Notes: generated from the sequence alone by a model not told the origin. A stretch of 64,000 bases of DNA from Paenibacillus sp. V4I3 (GCF_030817215.1 NZ_JAUSZA010000001.1:4996501-5060500), one strand, 5' to 3'; numbered from the stretch's first letter, positions 1-8,420 are shown. Program-made: numbers and translations.

Positions 1-510
1 AACATCAAGAAAAATGTATATAGAGTAGCGATTAGGTTGACCAAAAGTTAGAGTTGTCCCTAACAGTGAGGGATTATCCGTAAATCTTGCACGCGGAACT
101 ATAATTCCAGATATTACGGGACGATTAAGAAACATTTGGGGCGGCCTCAGAAATTCATTATTATTAATTAGACTTGCCATCTGAGTGTTACCACGTTCAG
201 TTAATTGGGTGATACAGGGTGTTCCCCGCTCTCCACAAATTATATGGCCAGCACTCTTGTTATTACCATTATTAAGGGATATTCCGCATCTTTTAAACAG
301 AAAATCACCTGTTCTCCGCTGTGCATCAAAAACTTGCTCTTCCAGATTATCAAAATCAAAATCCGGATCATCTCTTCGCAACACTATATCCCAATCGATC
401 AATAGGTTGAGTGTAGGGGTGATCTGTGTAGGGGTGATCTTAGCAGAACGCCTATTCGTAATGATCCTCGGCCTAGGAATCAGAATTAACGGTCTATTAC
501 TTCTCTTCAA
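1..510 (-). CDS. Hypothetical protein, C-terminus beyond window edge
   Basis: An uninterrupted frame runs from a TTG codon at 510 down to base 1, giving 170 codons with no stop, so the gene continues outside the window. A strong ribosome site (AAAGGAGGG) lies just upstream of the TTG. The N-terminus is rich in Arg, Ile and Pro, and bases 411-440 are an exact 15-bp tandem duplication that encodes a repeated ITPTQ-like segment. I see no signal peptide and no recognisable domain, so no function is assigned. It is on the minus strand, unlike most neighbours. Confidence 0.6.
   Translation of the reverse strand, partial: MKRSNRPLILIPRPRIITNRRSAKITPTQITPTLNLLIDWDIVLRRDDPDFDFDNLEEQVFDAQRRTGDFLFKRCGISLNNGNNKSAGHIICGERGTPCITQLTERGNTQMASLINNNEFLRPPQMFLNRPVISGIIVPRARFTDNPSLLGTTLTFGQPNRYSIYIFLDV
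411..440. repeat. 15-bp tandem duplication inside a CDS
   Basis: Two adjacent exact copies of GTGTAGGGGTGATCT at 411-425 and 426-440. The unit length is a multiple of three, so the minus-strand frame is preserved. Confidence 0.9.
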
Positions 511-697
511 GTCAAAATCCCTCCTTTAAGAAATGCCTGTTTAATTTTTTGTAGGTTTTTTAGTGTTTCTTTCTTATCAACTTATTACCTACTCATCATA
601 TGATTGGAATAAAAAGGTGATTGGGTGTATGAGGAACGACCAAACCAAGACATGTGCATTTAAACTAATCAAAAGTGAAATTCACCAACGTGTTTCG

Positions 698-884
698 ACT
701 AAAGGGGTGATGTTAGTTCATTAAGACAGCGGCAGTCACGGCAGTCTAGGACTTTATTTTCTAGTCCGTGGCTACCGCTGTTTTAAATTTTGGGGTCAGT
801 CTAATACTTATTTTACGAAATCTGGCGGTTTTGTAATTCAAAAAGCCGCGTGGGACCAACACATCCAGTCTAATACTTTATTTT
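698..884 (+). repeat. CTAACG element, long-hairpin variant
   Basis: A degenerate arm A (ACTAAAGGGGTGATGTTAGTTC, 699-719) is followed by a long imperfect hairpin at 726-781 (ACAGCGGCAGTCACGG pairing with CCGTGGCTACCGCTGT). The motif CAGTCTA-N-ACTT(T)ATTTT occurs three times at 742, 797 and 866. A sister copy lies at 52811-52999. The stretch 541-976 has no gene otherwise. Confidence 0.6.
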
Positions 885-976
885 CTTTCTACAGTAATCC
901 GTGTAAATTTCATGAACAATTACAGATAAAAAATGGTAATATCTTTAGTAAAAGCTAAAAGAAAGGGGCTCTTACT

Positions 977-1432
977 TTGGAATTCTGGAGTCAGGAAAGT
1001 GATTACTTCAAGTTACAACCCCTTACAAAAGAAATGGTGGCACATGCAGAAAAAGAATTAAAGATCAAACTACCCGAATCCTTAATAACCTTACTGGAGA
1101 AGCAAAACGGAGGATACATTAATTTTGATGCACATCCCACTTCGCTTCCAACTGAATGGGCGGATGACCATATAAAGGTTGACCACATATATGGGATAGC
1201 TCCGAATGAGGGATTACTACAAAGTTCTTACTTAATCAGTGAATGGGGACTACCAAAGAAACTTATCATCATATCAGGCGATGGTCACTGGTGGATTGCT
1301 TTAGATTACCGCAATTGCAACGATCTACCTCCAGTAATATATATTGAGAGCGATAGCGGATTCACTATTGAGTTGGCTAATAACTTCAACTCGTTTCTAA
1401 CGGGTTTATGTAATTGGGAGTATGAAGATTAA
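977..1432 (+). CDS. SMI1/KNR4 (SUKH) family protein
   Basis: A 151-residue cytoplasmic protein with the SUKH fold pattern: an N-terminal helix, the KLPESLITLLEKQNGGYI segment (about residues 33-50), a central W-x-GDGHWWIALDYR core (about 98-113) and a C-terminal SFLTGL helix. The start is TTG at 977, with GAAAGGGG upstream. In the known family, SUKH proteins often act as immunity proteins against polymorphic toxins. No toxin gene is adjacent, so here it is an orphan, and this role is inferred from the family only. It is followed by a complete CTAACG element at 1452. Confidence 0.85.
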   Translation: MEFWSQESDYFKLQPLTKEMVAHAEKELKIKLPESLITLLEKQNGGYINFDAHPTSLPTEWADDHIKVDHIYGIAPNEGLLQSSYLISEWGLPKKLIIISGDGHWWIALDYRNCNDLPPVIYIESDSGFTIELANNFNSFLTGLCNWEYED

Positions 1433-1451
1433 AAAAGATTTATTTTATTGT

Positions 1452-1540
1452 GCTAACGGAAACGTATGTTCAATAAGAAACCAAGACGAGGCTGTCGACA
1501 TGAAACGGCAGCCTCGTTGAAGTAACGGGCAGGGTAGTTT
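1452..1540 (+). repeat. CTAACG element (full)
   Basis: A: GCTAACGGAAACGTATGTTC (1452-1471). Hairpin GAGGCTGTC...GGCAGCCTC at 1488-1515. B: GTTGAAGTAACGGGCAGG (1516-1533), followed by GTAGTT. Confidence 0.9.
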
Positions 1541-1632
1541 AAATACCTTCACGAATACTTTATTACGAGGTTAGTAAAAAAGTGGTTATTATGAAAGGTA
1601 TTTTTGACAGACTCAAAGACAGGGGATATCGA

Positions 1633-2166
1633 GTGGAAAAATATTACTGGACACTTCAAACTAATGAAGCCTGGGATCAATTTAGGAAACATGGCTTCAT
1701 TGTTGGATCTTCAGAATTTTCAGGCTTCTCAGAACAATATAAGTGGATGATGAAGCAGATGAGTATCCGATTAAACAAATATAATAATGAGTATCCCATT
1801 TGGGTGTGGTTGAAGAAACCAGATATGCGAACAGGCGGTTTTTTTCGGAGAGGTACTAGGTGTGTGAGAATCCAACTTAATCTGAATGAGGAAGATGTAC
1901 TTGTATCAGATTTTATGGATTGGCACTGTGTCTTAAATAATAATTACCTCTCAGATAATGAACAGGATTGGGATGAATATATCTTTGCTGAAGATAACGG
2001 AATTGATAATGATGAAATAAAACAGAAAAGTTGGGAGAAAATTTTTCACTGGAATAGAATCAGAGATGTAGAATGGGAAGGGACAGAAGAAAGAGTTTTA
2101 CAAGGTGTGACGGGCAAGATCGAATTAAATAAGATAATGAATGTTGAGCATTTTATTGCGAGATAA
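1633..2166 (+). CDS. DUF3841 family protein
   Basis: The protein begins YWTLQTNEAWDQF and continues with a YKWMMKQM helix, a YPIWVWLKKPDMR segment, RRGTRCVRIQLNLNEEDVLVSDF and a DWHCVLNN segment. This order is typical of DUF3841, a family of unknown function. I chose GTG 1633 because AGGGG lies 8 bases upstream and the family normally starts close to the WTLQT motif. The frame is open from GTG 1582 and has an ATG at 1591, so a longer form is possible. It is cytoplasmic and has no adjacent partner gene. Confidence 0.7.
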   Translation: MEKYYWTLQTNEAWDQFRKHGFIVGSSEFSGFSEQYKWMMKQMSIRLNKYNNEYPIWVWLKKPDMRTGGFFRRGTRCVRIQLNLNEEDVLVSDFMDWHCVLNNNYLSDNEQDWDEYIFAEDNGIDNDEIKQKSWEKIFHWNRIRDVEWEGTEERVLQGVTGKIELNKIMNVEHFIAR

Positions 2167-2201
2167 ACATAGCGTAAATGTTTCAGGATGCAGCTCGAGG
2201 C

Positions 2202-2230
2202 ATTAAACTAACGGGAAACAATAGTTCAAT
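2202..2230 (+). repeat. CTAACG element, arm A only
   Basis: ATTAAACTAACGGGAAACAATAGTTC. The downstream GGGCTGTCTCG has no clear pairing partner and no arm B is recognisable, so this is a decayed copy. Confidence 0.7.
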
Positions 2231-2305
2231 ATCAATAGGGCTGTCTCGTGTAGACCTTTGCACAGACTTTAAAACCAGGATAATAATGTACGAGAGGATG
2301 ATACA

Positions 2306-2590
2306 ATGTCGATGTCGAAGAGAAAGCAGAATTGGGTTATATCTATCACGACATTGTTAGTGATTTATTTGTTTTTCTTTCCCACTCCAGCGGCGGAATT
2401 AGCGGTTAGGAAGCATTTATTCTTCTCTCTCCATCCGATTAAGGTTTTCAGTGCTCAAGTTAAAGGGACGGGAAGTACTTCTTTTGGGGGAGCGAAATTG
2501 TACTATGTAGGTGATGTATCCCGATCGTTTATTTGGGTGAAGAAAAATATGTTAGGTTATCGTGTGATTGCGGATGGAACTGGACCATGA
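2306..2590 (+). CDS. Small membrane-anchored hypothetical protein
   Basis: 94 residues: a basic N-terminus, one hydrophobic segment at about residues 10-28, then a FFSLHP segment. The protein ends in a GTGP motif, the kind of terminus I associate with small Paenibacillus hypothetical proteins. ATG 2306 follows GAGAGGATG. It probably has a single membrane span with a short extracytoplasmic domain. No function is recognised. Confidence 0.55.
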   Translation: MSMSKRKQNWVISITTLLVIYLFFFPTPAAELAVRKHLFFSLHPIKVFSAQVKGTGSTSFGGAKLYYVGDVSRSFIWVKKNMLGYRVIADGTGP

Positions 2591-2683
2591 TTTTTACGAA
2601 CGCACTGCGGTCCAATGCCGACAGACAACAGTGGGGTAGGAAGTTTGGAGTTTTTGGGGTAATAGGGTTAATAAGGTTTAATG

Positions 2684-2767
2684 CCGTTCAACTAACGAGG
2701 AACGATAGCACAATAACAACAGGCTGCGGGCTTACTCGGCAGCCTGTTGAAGTAACGGGCAGTTGAG
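2684..2767 (+). repeat. CTAACG element (full)
   Basis: A: CGTTCAACTAACGAGGAACG then ATAGC (2685-2709). Hairpin CAGGCTGC...GGCAGCCTG at 2720-2746. B: GTTGAAGTAACGGGCAG (2746-2762), then TTGAGCGAGGTGG (second B subtype). Confidence 0.9.
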
Positions 2768-2884
2768 CGAGGTGGTAAAAGCTGTTTTATACTCAATGCA
2801 CCCATAAGTTACATAAATGGCGAAACCAATTTGTAAAAGTTAAAATTTCCCATATTGCGAAACTTTGTACATGCACCAAGCATC

Positions 2885-2907
2885 TGTAAAGTAAGGGGCA
2901 GGATAAG
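2885..2907 (+). repeat. Isolated B-like arm
   Basis: TGTAAAGTAAGGGGCAGGAT, with no A arm or hairpin in front. It lies just before the ribosome site of the next gene. Confidence 0.45.
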
Positions 2908-2928
2908 AAAGGAGATGGGGAAGTTTCA

Positions 2929-3378
2929 ATGAAATTCAATAAGAAAAGATACTTAATAATTCCAATAGTTTTAATTGCAATAGGCTATTTGCTGTACACA
3001 ATGTTATATATAAATATTTACGGTTTTACAATAAGGAAATCTAAAATCCAAGATATTATTGTTTATACATCAACTGATACCTACCAAATTAACAACAAAG
3101 AACTTCTTGAAAAAATTTTAGATGAAATGTCTAAAATGAAGAAAACAACAAAAATGGAAAACAATTTTCCACCAGGCGAGTTATATTCTCAGATGCCAAA
3201 AATTCTATTACAAGAAGGAATTAATAAAGAAACTAATTCTACTTATGGTGGTAGCTTGTGGAATGTAGGGAATCAAATTTGGCAGGATAGTAATGGATAT
3301 TATTGGAATGTAACATCTGAGGTTCTCGATCTTATTAATGAATCTATAAAAGATAAAGAAACGATTAAACTGCACTAG
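2929..3378 (+). CDS. Membrane-anchored hypothetical protein
   Basis: 149 residues. A short basic N-terminus is followed by one strong membrane segment (about residues 8-32, IIPIVLIAIGYLLYTMLY), then a soluble extracytoplasmic domain rich in Lys, Asn and Tyr. The start ATG 2929 has GGAGATGGGG upstream. The family is not recognised. It sits alone in its cassette. Confidence 0.65.
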   Translation: MKFNKKRYLIIPIVLIAIGYLLYTMLYINIYGFTIRKSKIQDIIVYTSTDTYQINNKELLEKILDEMSKMKKTTKMENNFPPGELYSQMPKILLQEGINKETNSTYGGSLWNVGNQIWQDSNGYYWNVTSEVLDLINESIKDKETIKLH

Positions 3379-3470
3379 GGAGAATTATCAAAGAAGAAGA
3401 TTAAGCTATCGTGTAGCTATCGTGTCCCTATAGCTTCATAATAATTTGACTTGTATATATTTAGCTAAAA

Positions 3471-3530
3471 GGTTATTCAACGGAAAACGATAGTTGAGCA
3501 GTATGCTTCGCGGCAACGCTTCTTTTTTTA
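3471..3530 (+). repeat. CTAACG element, B decayed
   Basis: A: TTATTCAACGGAAAACGATAGTTG (3473-3496). Hairpin AGCAGTATGCTTCGCGGCAACGCT followed by a T run to 3529. Only TTGAGGTC remains where B is expected. Confidence 0.7.
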
Positions 3531-3558
3531 TTGAGGTCATTCTATTCTCGGGGGAAAG

Positions 3559-3963
3559 ATGCGAATTCATATAATTATCCTTCTTTTCCTTATGGTAATA
3601 TTAGGGTGTACTAGTTCAAACAAAGCTTTGACACTTGAGCATGTATTAGAAGTTTTTCAAAATGAGGGTTTACAACTCACTGAAGCAGATGAAATTGCAG
3701 ATAACATATTCCAGCAAGGAATAAACGAGGTAACCCCAAGCTTTTACCAATTGACTGACGGCGTAATTCATTTTTATATATTCAAGTCAGAGAAAGAACG
3801 GATAAAAGGTCGTGAAGATTTTTATAATAGACCTGTTGATTTTGTAAAACACAAAGCGTTCGTTATAGATAATGTGTTAATACTTTATGTCTATGGAAAG
3901 AATCAAAGCAACGAAATGGATGAAAAAATTAAGGTTACTATCGCAAAGCTGAAAAAAAACTAA
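3559..3963 (+). CDS. Secreted lipoprotein, unknown function
   Basis: 134 residues with a lipoprotein signal ending in the lipobox VILGC (Cys at about 17). The mature part has the pattern L-x-V-L-x-x-F-x-x-E-G, then a FYIFKSEKERIKGREDF segment. The same pattern recurs in the N-terminal domain of the DUF3221 lipoprotein at 47336, so the two probably share a fold. It would be anchored to the outer face of the membrane. The role is unknown. Confidence 0.7.
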   Translation: MRIHIIILLFLMVILGCTSSNKALTLEHVLEVFQNEGLQLTEADEIADNIFQQGINEVTPSFYQLTDGVIHFYIFKSEKERIKGREDFYNRPVDFVKHKAFVIDNVLILYVYGKNQSNEMDEKIKVTIAKLKKN

Positions 3964-3992
3964 TTTTCTAGAAAGATGAACGCAGCGTAAGG

Positions 3993-4077
3993 GGATTAAG
4001 CTAACGGAAAACGATAGTGAAGGAGCTTGCCTCGTGGTAGCTTCTTTTTTTCATTCAAGTAACGGGCAGTTTAGTTA
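3993..4077 (+). repeat. CTAACG element (full)
   Basis: A: TTAAGCTAACGGAAAACGAT then AGTG (3996-4019). Hairpin AGGAGCTTGCC...GGTAGCTTCT plus T run (4021-4051). B: TTCAAGTAACGGGCAG (4054-4069), then TTTAGTT. Confidence 0.9.
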
Positions 4078-4217
4078 CAAATAAAGGAAATTATTGAGCC
4101 ATGGAGAAATAGTTTATAGAATAGGTCAAAACGAGGGATGAAAAAGTGTCAAAGTGAACGGTTTTTTAAACTATTGAAGTGTCATATTAAATAAACATGT
4201 ATGGAGTGGAGGAGCCT

Positions 4218-4694
4218 ATGAAGGTACCATTTGTTCTTTTTTCACTGTTTATGATAGTTAGTATATTAGTAAGTGGCTGTAAATCCGAAAAAGAAGTTGA
4301 CGTTCAAGCCAGCCCTACTTTCAAAAGCGGAAGCTATACTTTACAAGGGATTGAAGGAAGAATTGGCATACTGACTCCTGGGTTTAAGGCAAATTCTGCG
4401 AATAAGTATATGTGGCATTTTTGGGGAACGAAACAAGAATTATCCCGGACACCATTTAGAGTTGAAGCCGTTGATCTTAAATCTGGCAATAAACATCAAG
4501 CTTTACTTACAGGTATGGGAACTCCTGAGAAAAAACATGTATGGGAATACGAGGGCGGTTTAGGTGGTCCCAATAATGGAGCAGATGCACATATTCCATC
4601 AGGCTTGGAACTGCCACATCCAGGTAAATGGAAACTAAATGCCTATTTAGGCGGTGAACTATTTGGAAGCATTGTTGTAGATGTTTCTCAGTAA
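4218..4694 (+). CDS. Lipoprotein with DUF4871-like domain
   Basis: 158 residues from ATG 4218 (GGAGGAG upstream; an in-frame ATG at 4197 is less likely). The signal ends in the lipobox LVSGC. The body carries YMWHFWGTKQEL, a PFRVEAVDL strand, and a C-terminal HPGKWKLNAYLGGELFGSI-VVDV motif. The same domain forms the C-terminus of the 57671 protein (PGLWRLEAYIGDRYFGSI-VVDV). I associate this pattern with DUF4871 lipoproteins from memory. It is extracytoplasmic and of unknown function. Confidence 0.7.
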   Translation: MKVPFVLFSLFMIVSILVSGCKSEKEVDVQASPTFKSGSYTLQGIEGRIGILTPGFKANSANKYMWHFWGTKQELSRTPFRVEAVDLKSGNKHQALLTGMGTPEKKHVWEYEGGLGGPNNGADAHIPSGLELPHPGKWKLNAYLGGELFGSIVVDVSQ

Positions 4695-4722
4695 GTATTG
4701 AACTAACGAGAAACGATAGTTC
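4695..4722 (+). repeat. CTAACG element, arm A only
   Basis: ATTGAACTAACGAGAAACGA then TAGTTC (4697-4722). No B follows before the terminator of the converging minus-strand operon. Confidence 0.75.
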
Positions 4723-4819
4723 TATAACCAATAATTAGGAGGAAACACGCATTTTTTACAAATTTTGACTATTAGCATTTACTAAGTGTGCCATATTGGT
4801 ATAATAATATTTCAAATCC

Positions 4820-4858
4820 AAAAAAAGCTGATGCCCGTGAAAACGGATATCAGCTTCT
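4820..4858 (-). terminator. Rho-independent terminator of the PadR/FtsW operon
   Basis: Read on the minus strand: AAGCTGATATCCGT, loop, ACGGGCATCAGCTT, then TTTTTT. It lies about 25 bases after the stop of the FtsW-like gene. Confidence 0.85.
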
Positions 4859-4882
4859 TCGTAGATCAACCTTCAGAGATTA

Positions 4883-6253
4883 TTAATCACTTTGTTCGGA
4901 CGTATTTATCCAAGAGCCAAGGTCTTTGCGTCTATACACACTAAGCATGAGACCTATTGCCGCAAATTGAAACATCACAAGCGAACCTCTGTAACTTACG
5001 AATGGAAGCGTAAAAGAACTCAATGGAGCTAAACCTAAAGACATGAGCATACTCCAGATATACTGGATAGCAAATACGGTTAGAAGAACTGATACCAATG
5101 CTTTTCCGTAGTGGTCTTGCACCTTAAAAGTGATACGTAAAGCATGCTGGACGAAAAGTATGACAGTCATAAAAATACAAATTCCTGCAGCCCAACCGAA
5201 ACAATAAATGAGAAAACTGAAGATCATATTGGAATGAATTTCAGGCAGGGTGTTGATTGGTGATCCAAAACCGTGCCCCCACCAGCCAGCTGATTGAATA
5301 GCGATTTTTGATTGCATGACCATATAATTTTGACCTAATGTATCTTCATTTTGTTTTGTAAAAGCGAGAATACGTTCAATTTGATATGAATGAAAAGATG
5401 CTCTTAATACGAAATAACACAATGAAACGGCAAGCAGACTAAGGTGAGTAAATAAAAAGATTCGATTTTTTCTTAAGACAATCAACAAGATCATACTTCC
5501 AATAAAGAATAGCACCAAATCCACTAACGATGGTGCATATAGAATTAATATACTTGGTAACAAGACTGTCCCGATGTATATCCAAATAACACGAAACAAA
5601 GTCTGATATGAGGATTCATATTTAATTGATCGCTGTTGTGTCGTCCAAATACCAGCTAATGAGATAAGAAGCAAGTAGGGGGAGAGTGAGATGATATTTA
5701 TTTTAAATATTCCCCAAAAAATATAACCTTTAAGACCTGGACCTAATGTCGTACTCCCAGCTATTACAAAGGAATAGATAATTAACAAAATTGTTCCAAT
5801 GTATATTCCCCATGAGTACCTAGCTAATTTACTATAGTTACTGAAGCCTATCATCAGCATGAGACATCCACCAACACAAAAATAAATAACTTGCTTAAAT
5901 CCGATAGAACTAAGGCCTAAACGATTAGATAAAGCTGTTTGAGCGGCAAAAACGGCTACCAAACCGAACATCATGAAGAGAGCTATTAGAGTAAGTAATC
6001 TCCAATCGACACGCGGGAGATGTGCCTGATGAAACTGTTGACCGATTAAGTCCGGGGTACCCATCTGACTAATCGCTTCCCTAACAGCTGAATCTGGATC
6101 TATTCCGCTACTAATTTTCTCATCGATTAACTCGTGCAAATGACTGACAAGCTCCATACTTACTTGGTGGTGGACTTCTTTAGCCTTGATATGTCCGCAT
6201 ACTTGCTTCAAAAAACGTTTGATTTCGTCATGCTGAGAATACGTCGTATTCAT
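4883..6253 (-). CDS. FtsW/RodA/SpoVE-family protein with N-terminal HAAS-type domain
   Basis: 456 residues. Residues 1-85 are soluble and helical (EVHHQVSMELVSHLHELIDEK..., AVREAISQMGTPDLIGQQF), matching the HAAS/permease-prefix module found in PadR-controlled Firmicute membrane proteins. The remaining part has about ten membrane spans and the SEDS-type C-terminus with PFVSYRGSLVMFQFAAIGLML. SEDS proteins are peptidoglycan glycosyltransferases or lipid II partners. This paralogue is cotranslated with a PadR regulator (ATGA overlap at 6250-6253), so it is probably conditionally expressed, not the housekeeping copy. That inference rests on context. Confidence 0.85.
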   Translation of the reverse strand: MNTTYSQHDEIKRFLKQVCGHIKAKEVHHQVSMELVSHLHELIDEKISSGIDPDSAVREAISQMGTPDLIGQQFHQAHLPRVDWRLLTLIALFMMFGLVAVFAAQTALSNRLGLSSIGFKQVIYFCVGGCLMLMIGFSNYSKLARYSWGIYIGTILLIIYSFVIAGSTTLGPGLKGYIFWGIFKINIISLSPYLLLISLAGIWTTQQRSIKYESSYQTLFRVIWIYIGTVLLPSILILYAPSLVDLVLFFIGSMILLIVLRKNRIFLFTHLSLLAVSLCYFVLRASFHSYQIERILAFTKQNEDTLGQNYMVMQSKIAIQSAGWWGHGFGSPINTLPEIHSNMIFSFLIYCFGWAAGICIFMTVILFVQHALRITFKVQDHYGKALVSVLLTVFAIQYIWSMLMSLGLAPLSSFTLPFVSYRGSLVMFQFAAIGLMLSVYRRKDLGSWINTSEQSD

Positions 6254-6582
6254 ACACTGCCCTCCCCAATGACACGATCAACAGTATTTCGAAAGAGATA
6301 CCATTCCTGTTTCTTTACTTTGAGTTCGGCCTTCCCTCTCTTAGTTATTCGATAATATTTACGCTTACGACCATCTTTCTCGTCCCAGTATGATTCAACA
6401 TAATTTTCAGATTCAAGCGTATGAAGAATTGGATATAGTGTTCCTTCCTTCAAAGTGAATACACCATCAGTGTGTTTCTCCATCTCTTTAGTCATCTCAT
6501 ATCCGTACATATCGTTGCGATCCAGTAAGGTAAGAATCATGATAACGGTGCTTCCTTTCATAAGCTCTTTATTAATTTTCAT
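6250..6582 (-). CDS. PadR family transcriptional regulator
   Basis: 110 residues with a winged helix: DMYGYEMTKEMEKHT, LKEGTLYPILHTLE, then the wing DGRKRKYYRITKRGKAEL. ATG 6582 follows GAAAGGAAA. The 3' end overlaps the FtsW-like start by four bases. Such PadR repressors usually control their own operon together with the downstream HAAS-domain membrane protein, which fits here. No clear operator is visible; AT-rich sequence lies upstream to about 6690. Confidence 0.9.
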   Translation of the reverse strand: MKINKELMKGSTVIMILTLLDRNDMYGYEMTKEMEKHTDGVFTLKEGTLYPILHTLESENYVESYWDEKDGRKRKYYRITKRGKAELKVKKQEWYLFRNTVDRVIGEGSV

Positions 6583-6689
6583 TGAGGTTTCCTTTCTTCA
6601 GGCATTGATTTAATATGCATCGATTATCTATGTATAAGTATAAAAGAAAACAAGCTTATCAGCAACTTTTACCAGTTAATTATTTTTTA

Positions 6690-6772
6690 TTAAACTTTTG
6701 GAAAGCGATAGTGGGGGAGTTTGCCTCGCGGCATCTCCTCTTTTGTTCATTCAGCTTAAAGGACAGTTTTGT
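6690..6772 (+). repeat. CTAACG element, diverged
   Basis: A: TTAAACTTTTGGAAAGCGAT then AGTG (6690-6713). Hairpin GGGGAGTTTGCC...GGCATCTCCTC plus TTTT (6715-6744). B: TTCAGCTTAAAGGACAG (6750-6766). Confidence 0.7.
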
Positions 6773-6872
6773 ATAGATAGGAATTAGCACCGGAATTGAA
6801 ATCATCTCATTGAAATAATCGCCAAATTATAGTATAAATTTCTAGTTGAGTTGGAAAAGGGGGGGCTACAAA

Positions 6873-7565
6873 TTGAAAATTGGAATTGTTGGTGACTTTA
6901 GTCTAGAATATCCATCACAGATCTCTACTAATAATGCTTTTATGCATTCATCTAGGAAATTAGGGGTATCTGCCGAGTATGAATGGATTCCTACAGCTAC
7001 AATAAGTAAACAAATGGATACCATTAAGAAAACGTATCAAGGTTTTTGGATAGGCCCAGGGCTTCCCGATTCTATTGATGGGGTATTAAGCATTATTCAA
7101 TTTGCTCGCGAAAACAATGTACCTTTGCTAGGAACATGCGGTGGGTTTCAATACATCATTATGGAGTATGCAAGAAACAAAATGATGTTGGAGAATGCAG
7201 GACACGAAGAACGAGATCCTCACTCAACTCAATTAGTTATTAGTAAACTAGCTTGCTCATTAGTTGGCCAAAAAAGTGAAGTTATAGTAAAGAAACCCTC
7301 GAGAGTCTTTGAGATTTATCAGGTGGAAAATGTAATCGAACAGTTCAGATGTAACTATGGAATTAGTCCAGAATATGAGAAACAAATTCATGAAATGGGA
7401 TTAAGAATAGTCGGGACAGATTCCATAGGGAATCCTAGAATAATTGAGATACCTGAACATAAGTTCTTCATCGGTACGTTATTTGTTCCTCAATTAAGCT
7501 CGACCTCGGATTCTACACACTGCATCGTTGACTCCTTTATTAATACTGTATTTAACAAGCTATAA
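6873..7565 (+). CDS. Class I glutamine amidotransferase-like protein (CTP synthase GATase-related)
   Basis: About 230 residues from TTG 6873, chosen over TTG 6846 because GGGGGG sits just before it. It starts KIGIVGDFS and carries the nucleophile-elbow motif LLGTCGGFQYI with Cys near residue 89, as in the stand-alone amidotransferase domain related to CTP synthase. In the C-terminal motif, where active enzymes have HPE, I read VPQ (GTLFVPQ). The catalytic His and Glu therefore appear to be missing, and glutaminase activity is doubtful. It is the only gene of its cassette. Confidence 0.75.
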   Translation: MKIGIVGDFSLEYPSQISTNNAFMHSSRKLGVSAEYEWIPTATISKQMDTIKKTYQGFWIGPGLPDSIDGVLSIIQFARENNVPLLGTCGGFQYIIMEYARNKMMLENAGHEERDPHSTQLVISKLACSLVGQKSEVIVKKPSRVFEIYQVENVIEQFRCNYGISPEYEKQIHEMGLRIVGTDSIGNPRIIEIPEHKFFIGTLFVPQLSSTSDSTHCIVDSFINTVFNKL

Positions 7566-7594
7566 ATCTGCTATAAAGTGGTTAGTACATAGAT

Positions 7595-7695
7595 AATTGA
7601 ACTAACGAGGAAGTATAAATCAATCATGACATGACGGCAGCCGGCACACGATCGGCTGCCGTTGTCCGTTGAACTAACGGGCAGTTTTCTTCAAC
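7595..7695 (+). repeat. CTAACG element (full)
   Basis: A: ATTGAACTAACGAGGAAGTAT (7596-7616), with the GATAGTT half altered. Hairpin ACGGCAGCCG...CGGCTGCCGT (7633-7662). B: CGTTGAACTAACGGGCAG (7667-7684). Confidence 0.9.
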
Positions 7696-7751
7696 AATAT
7701 AGAGTATCGTTATGGTAGAATATGTATATATGATGGTTGAGGAGACTAGAA

Positions 7752-8219
7752 ATGAAATCTGTTGCAAATGTAAGGCTAGCATCTTTAACGGATGCTGAAG
7801 AACTTTCTAGACTAAATCAAGAGTTTAATGGTGGGGTAAAAAGACCTCCAGCTAAGATAATTGAACGCCTAAATACTAATCGTAACGAGTTGATTGCCGT
7901 AGCAGAGATAATGGGTAAGATCGTTGGTTTTGGCTGTGCTCAAAGTTTTTATTCATTTTGTTATGAAGAACCACACGGAGAAATTACTGAACTTTATGTA
8001 GAAGAACAAGCCCGAAGAAAAGGAATTGCAATTGCAATTATTTCTTGTCTGGAAGAAAACCTTAGGGAACGCGGAGTAAAAAGTATGAAGGTACTGACAG
8101 GTAGAAAGAATGATGCTGCAATTAGAACGTATGAACATTGCCATTATGTTAAAGACGATGAACAGATGTTAAAGAAAAGGTTAGGGGATCGAACAAACGT
8201 AGAAACGAGAATTCAATAA
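7752..8219 (+). CDS. GNAT family N-acetyltransferase
   Basis: 155 residues from ATG 7752, with GAGGAG upstream (an in-frame TTG at 7737 overlaps that site). The GNAT core is clear: VRLASLTDAEELSRLNQEF, then EITELYVEEQARRKGIAIAI (acetyl-CoA pyrophosphate loop, R-R-x-G-x-A) and a YEHCHYVKDDEQMLKKRL end. It resembles aminoglycoside 6'-type or general GNATs. The substrate cannot be told from sequence. Confidence 0.85.
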   Translation: MKSVANVRLASLTDAEELSRLNQEFNGGVKRPPAKIIERLNTNRNELIAVAEIMGKIVGFGCAQSFYSFCYEEPHGEITELYVEEQARRKGIAIAIISCLEENLRERGVKSMKVLTGRKNDAAIRTYEHCHYVKDDEQMLKKRLGDRTNVETRIQ

Positions 8220-8249
8220 TAACATGACAAAGTAAAGGAGAGACAATTA

Positions 8250-8408
8250 TTGAAGCAAACAATACATTTGAAATATGATTCTAACCTTGAAGATATTGCA
8301 ACAGAATTACAAGGCATCTTAGGTACTGGATATCAGGGAGCTTGGGATTTATCGCCTGTTTTCGTTTCTGTGCGATCCGCTCAACTATCGGGCAGAATTC
8401 ACAAATAG
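8250..8408 (+). pseudogene. Short ORF truncated into an arm B
   Basis: TTG 8250 has AAAGGAGA upstream and starts a 52-codon frame (KQTIHLKYDSNLEDIATELQ...). Its last codons read straight through an arm B (CTCAACTATCGGGCAG, 8380-8395). No A arm or hairpin lies between. It looks like a gene 5' end joined to a repeat boundary, that is, a truncated cassette cargo. No family is recognised. Confidence 0.45.
8376..8397 (+). repeat. CTAACG element, arm B only
   Basis: TCCGCTCAACTATCGGGCAG at the end of the truncated ORF. There is no hairpin. Confidence 0.7.
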
Positions 8409-8420
8409 AAAGGAGTCAAA

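Noticed and set aside
185..529. Plus-strand reading frame at the left edge
   Set aside because: It is a shadow of the minus-strand gene that runs off the window at base 1, which has a strong ribosome site at its start.
2533..2766. 77-residue frame after the small membrane protein
   Set aside because: It has no ribosome site, overlaps a CTAACG element, and the preceding protein ends naturally in GTGP.
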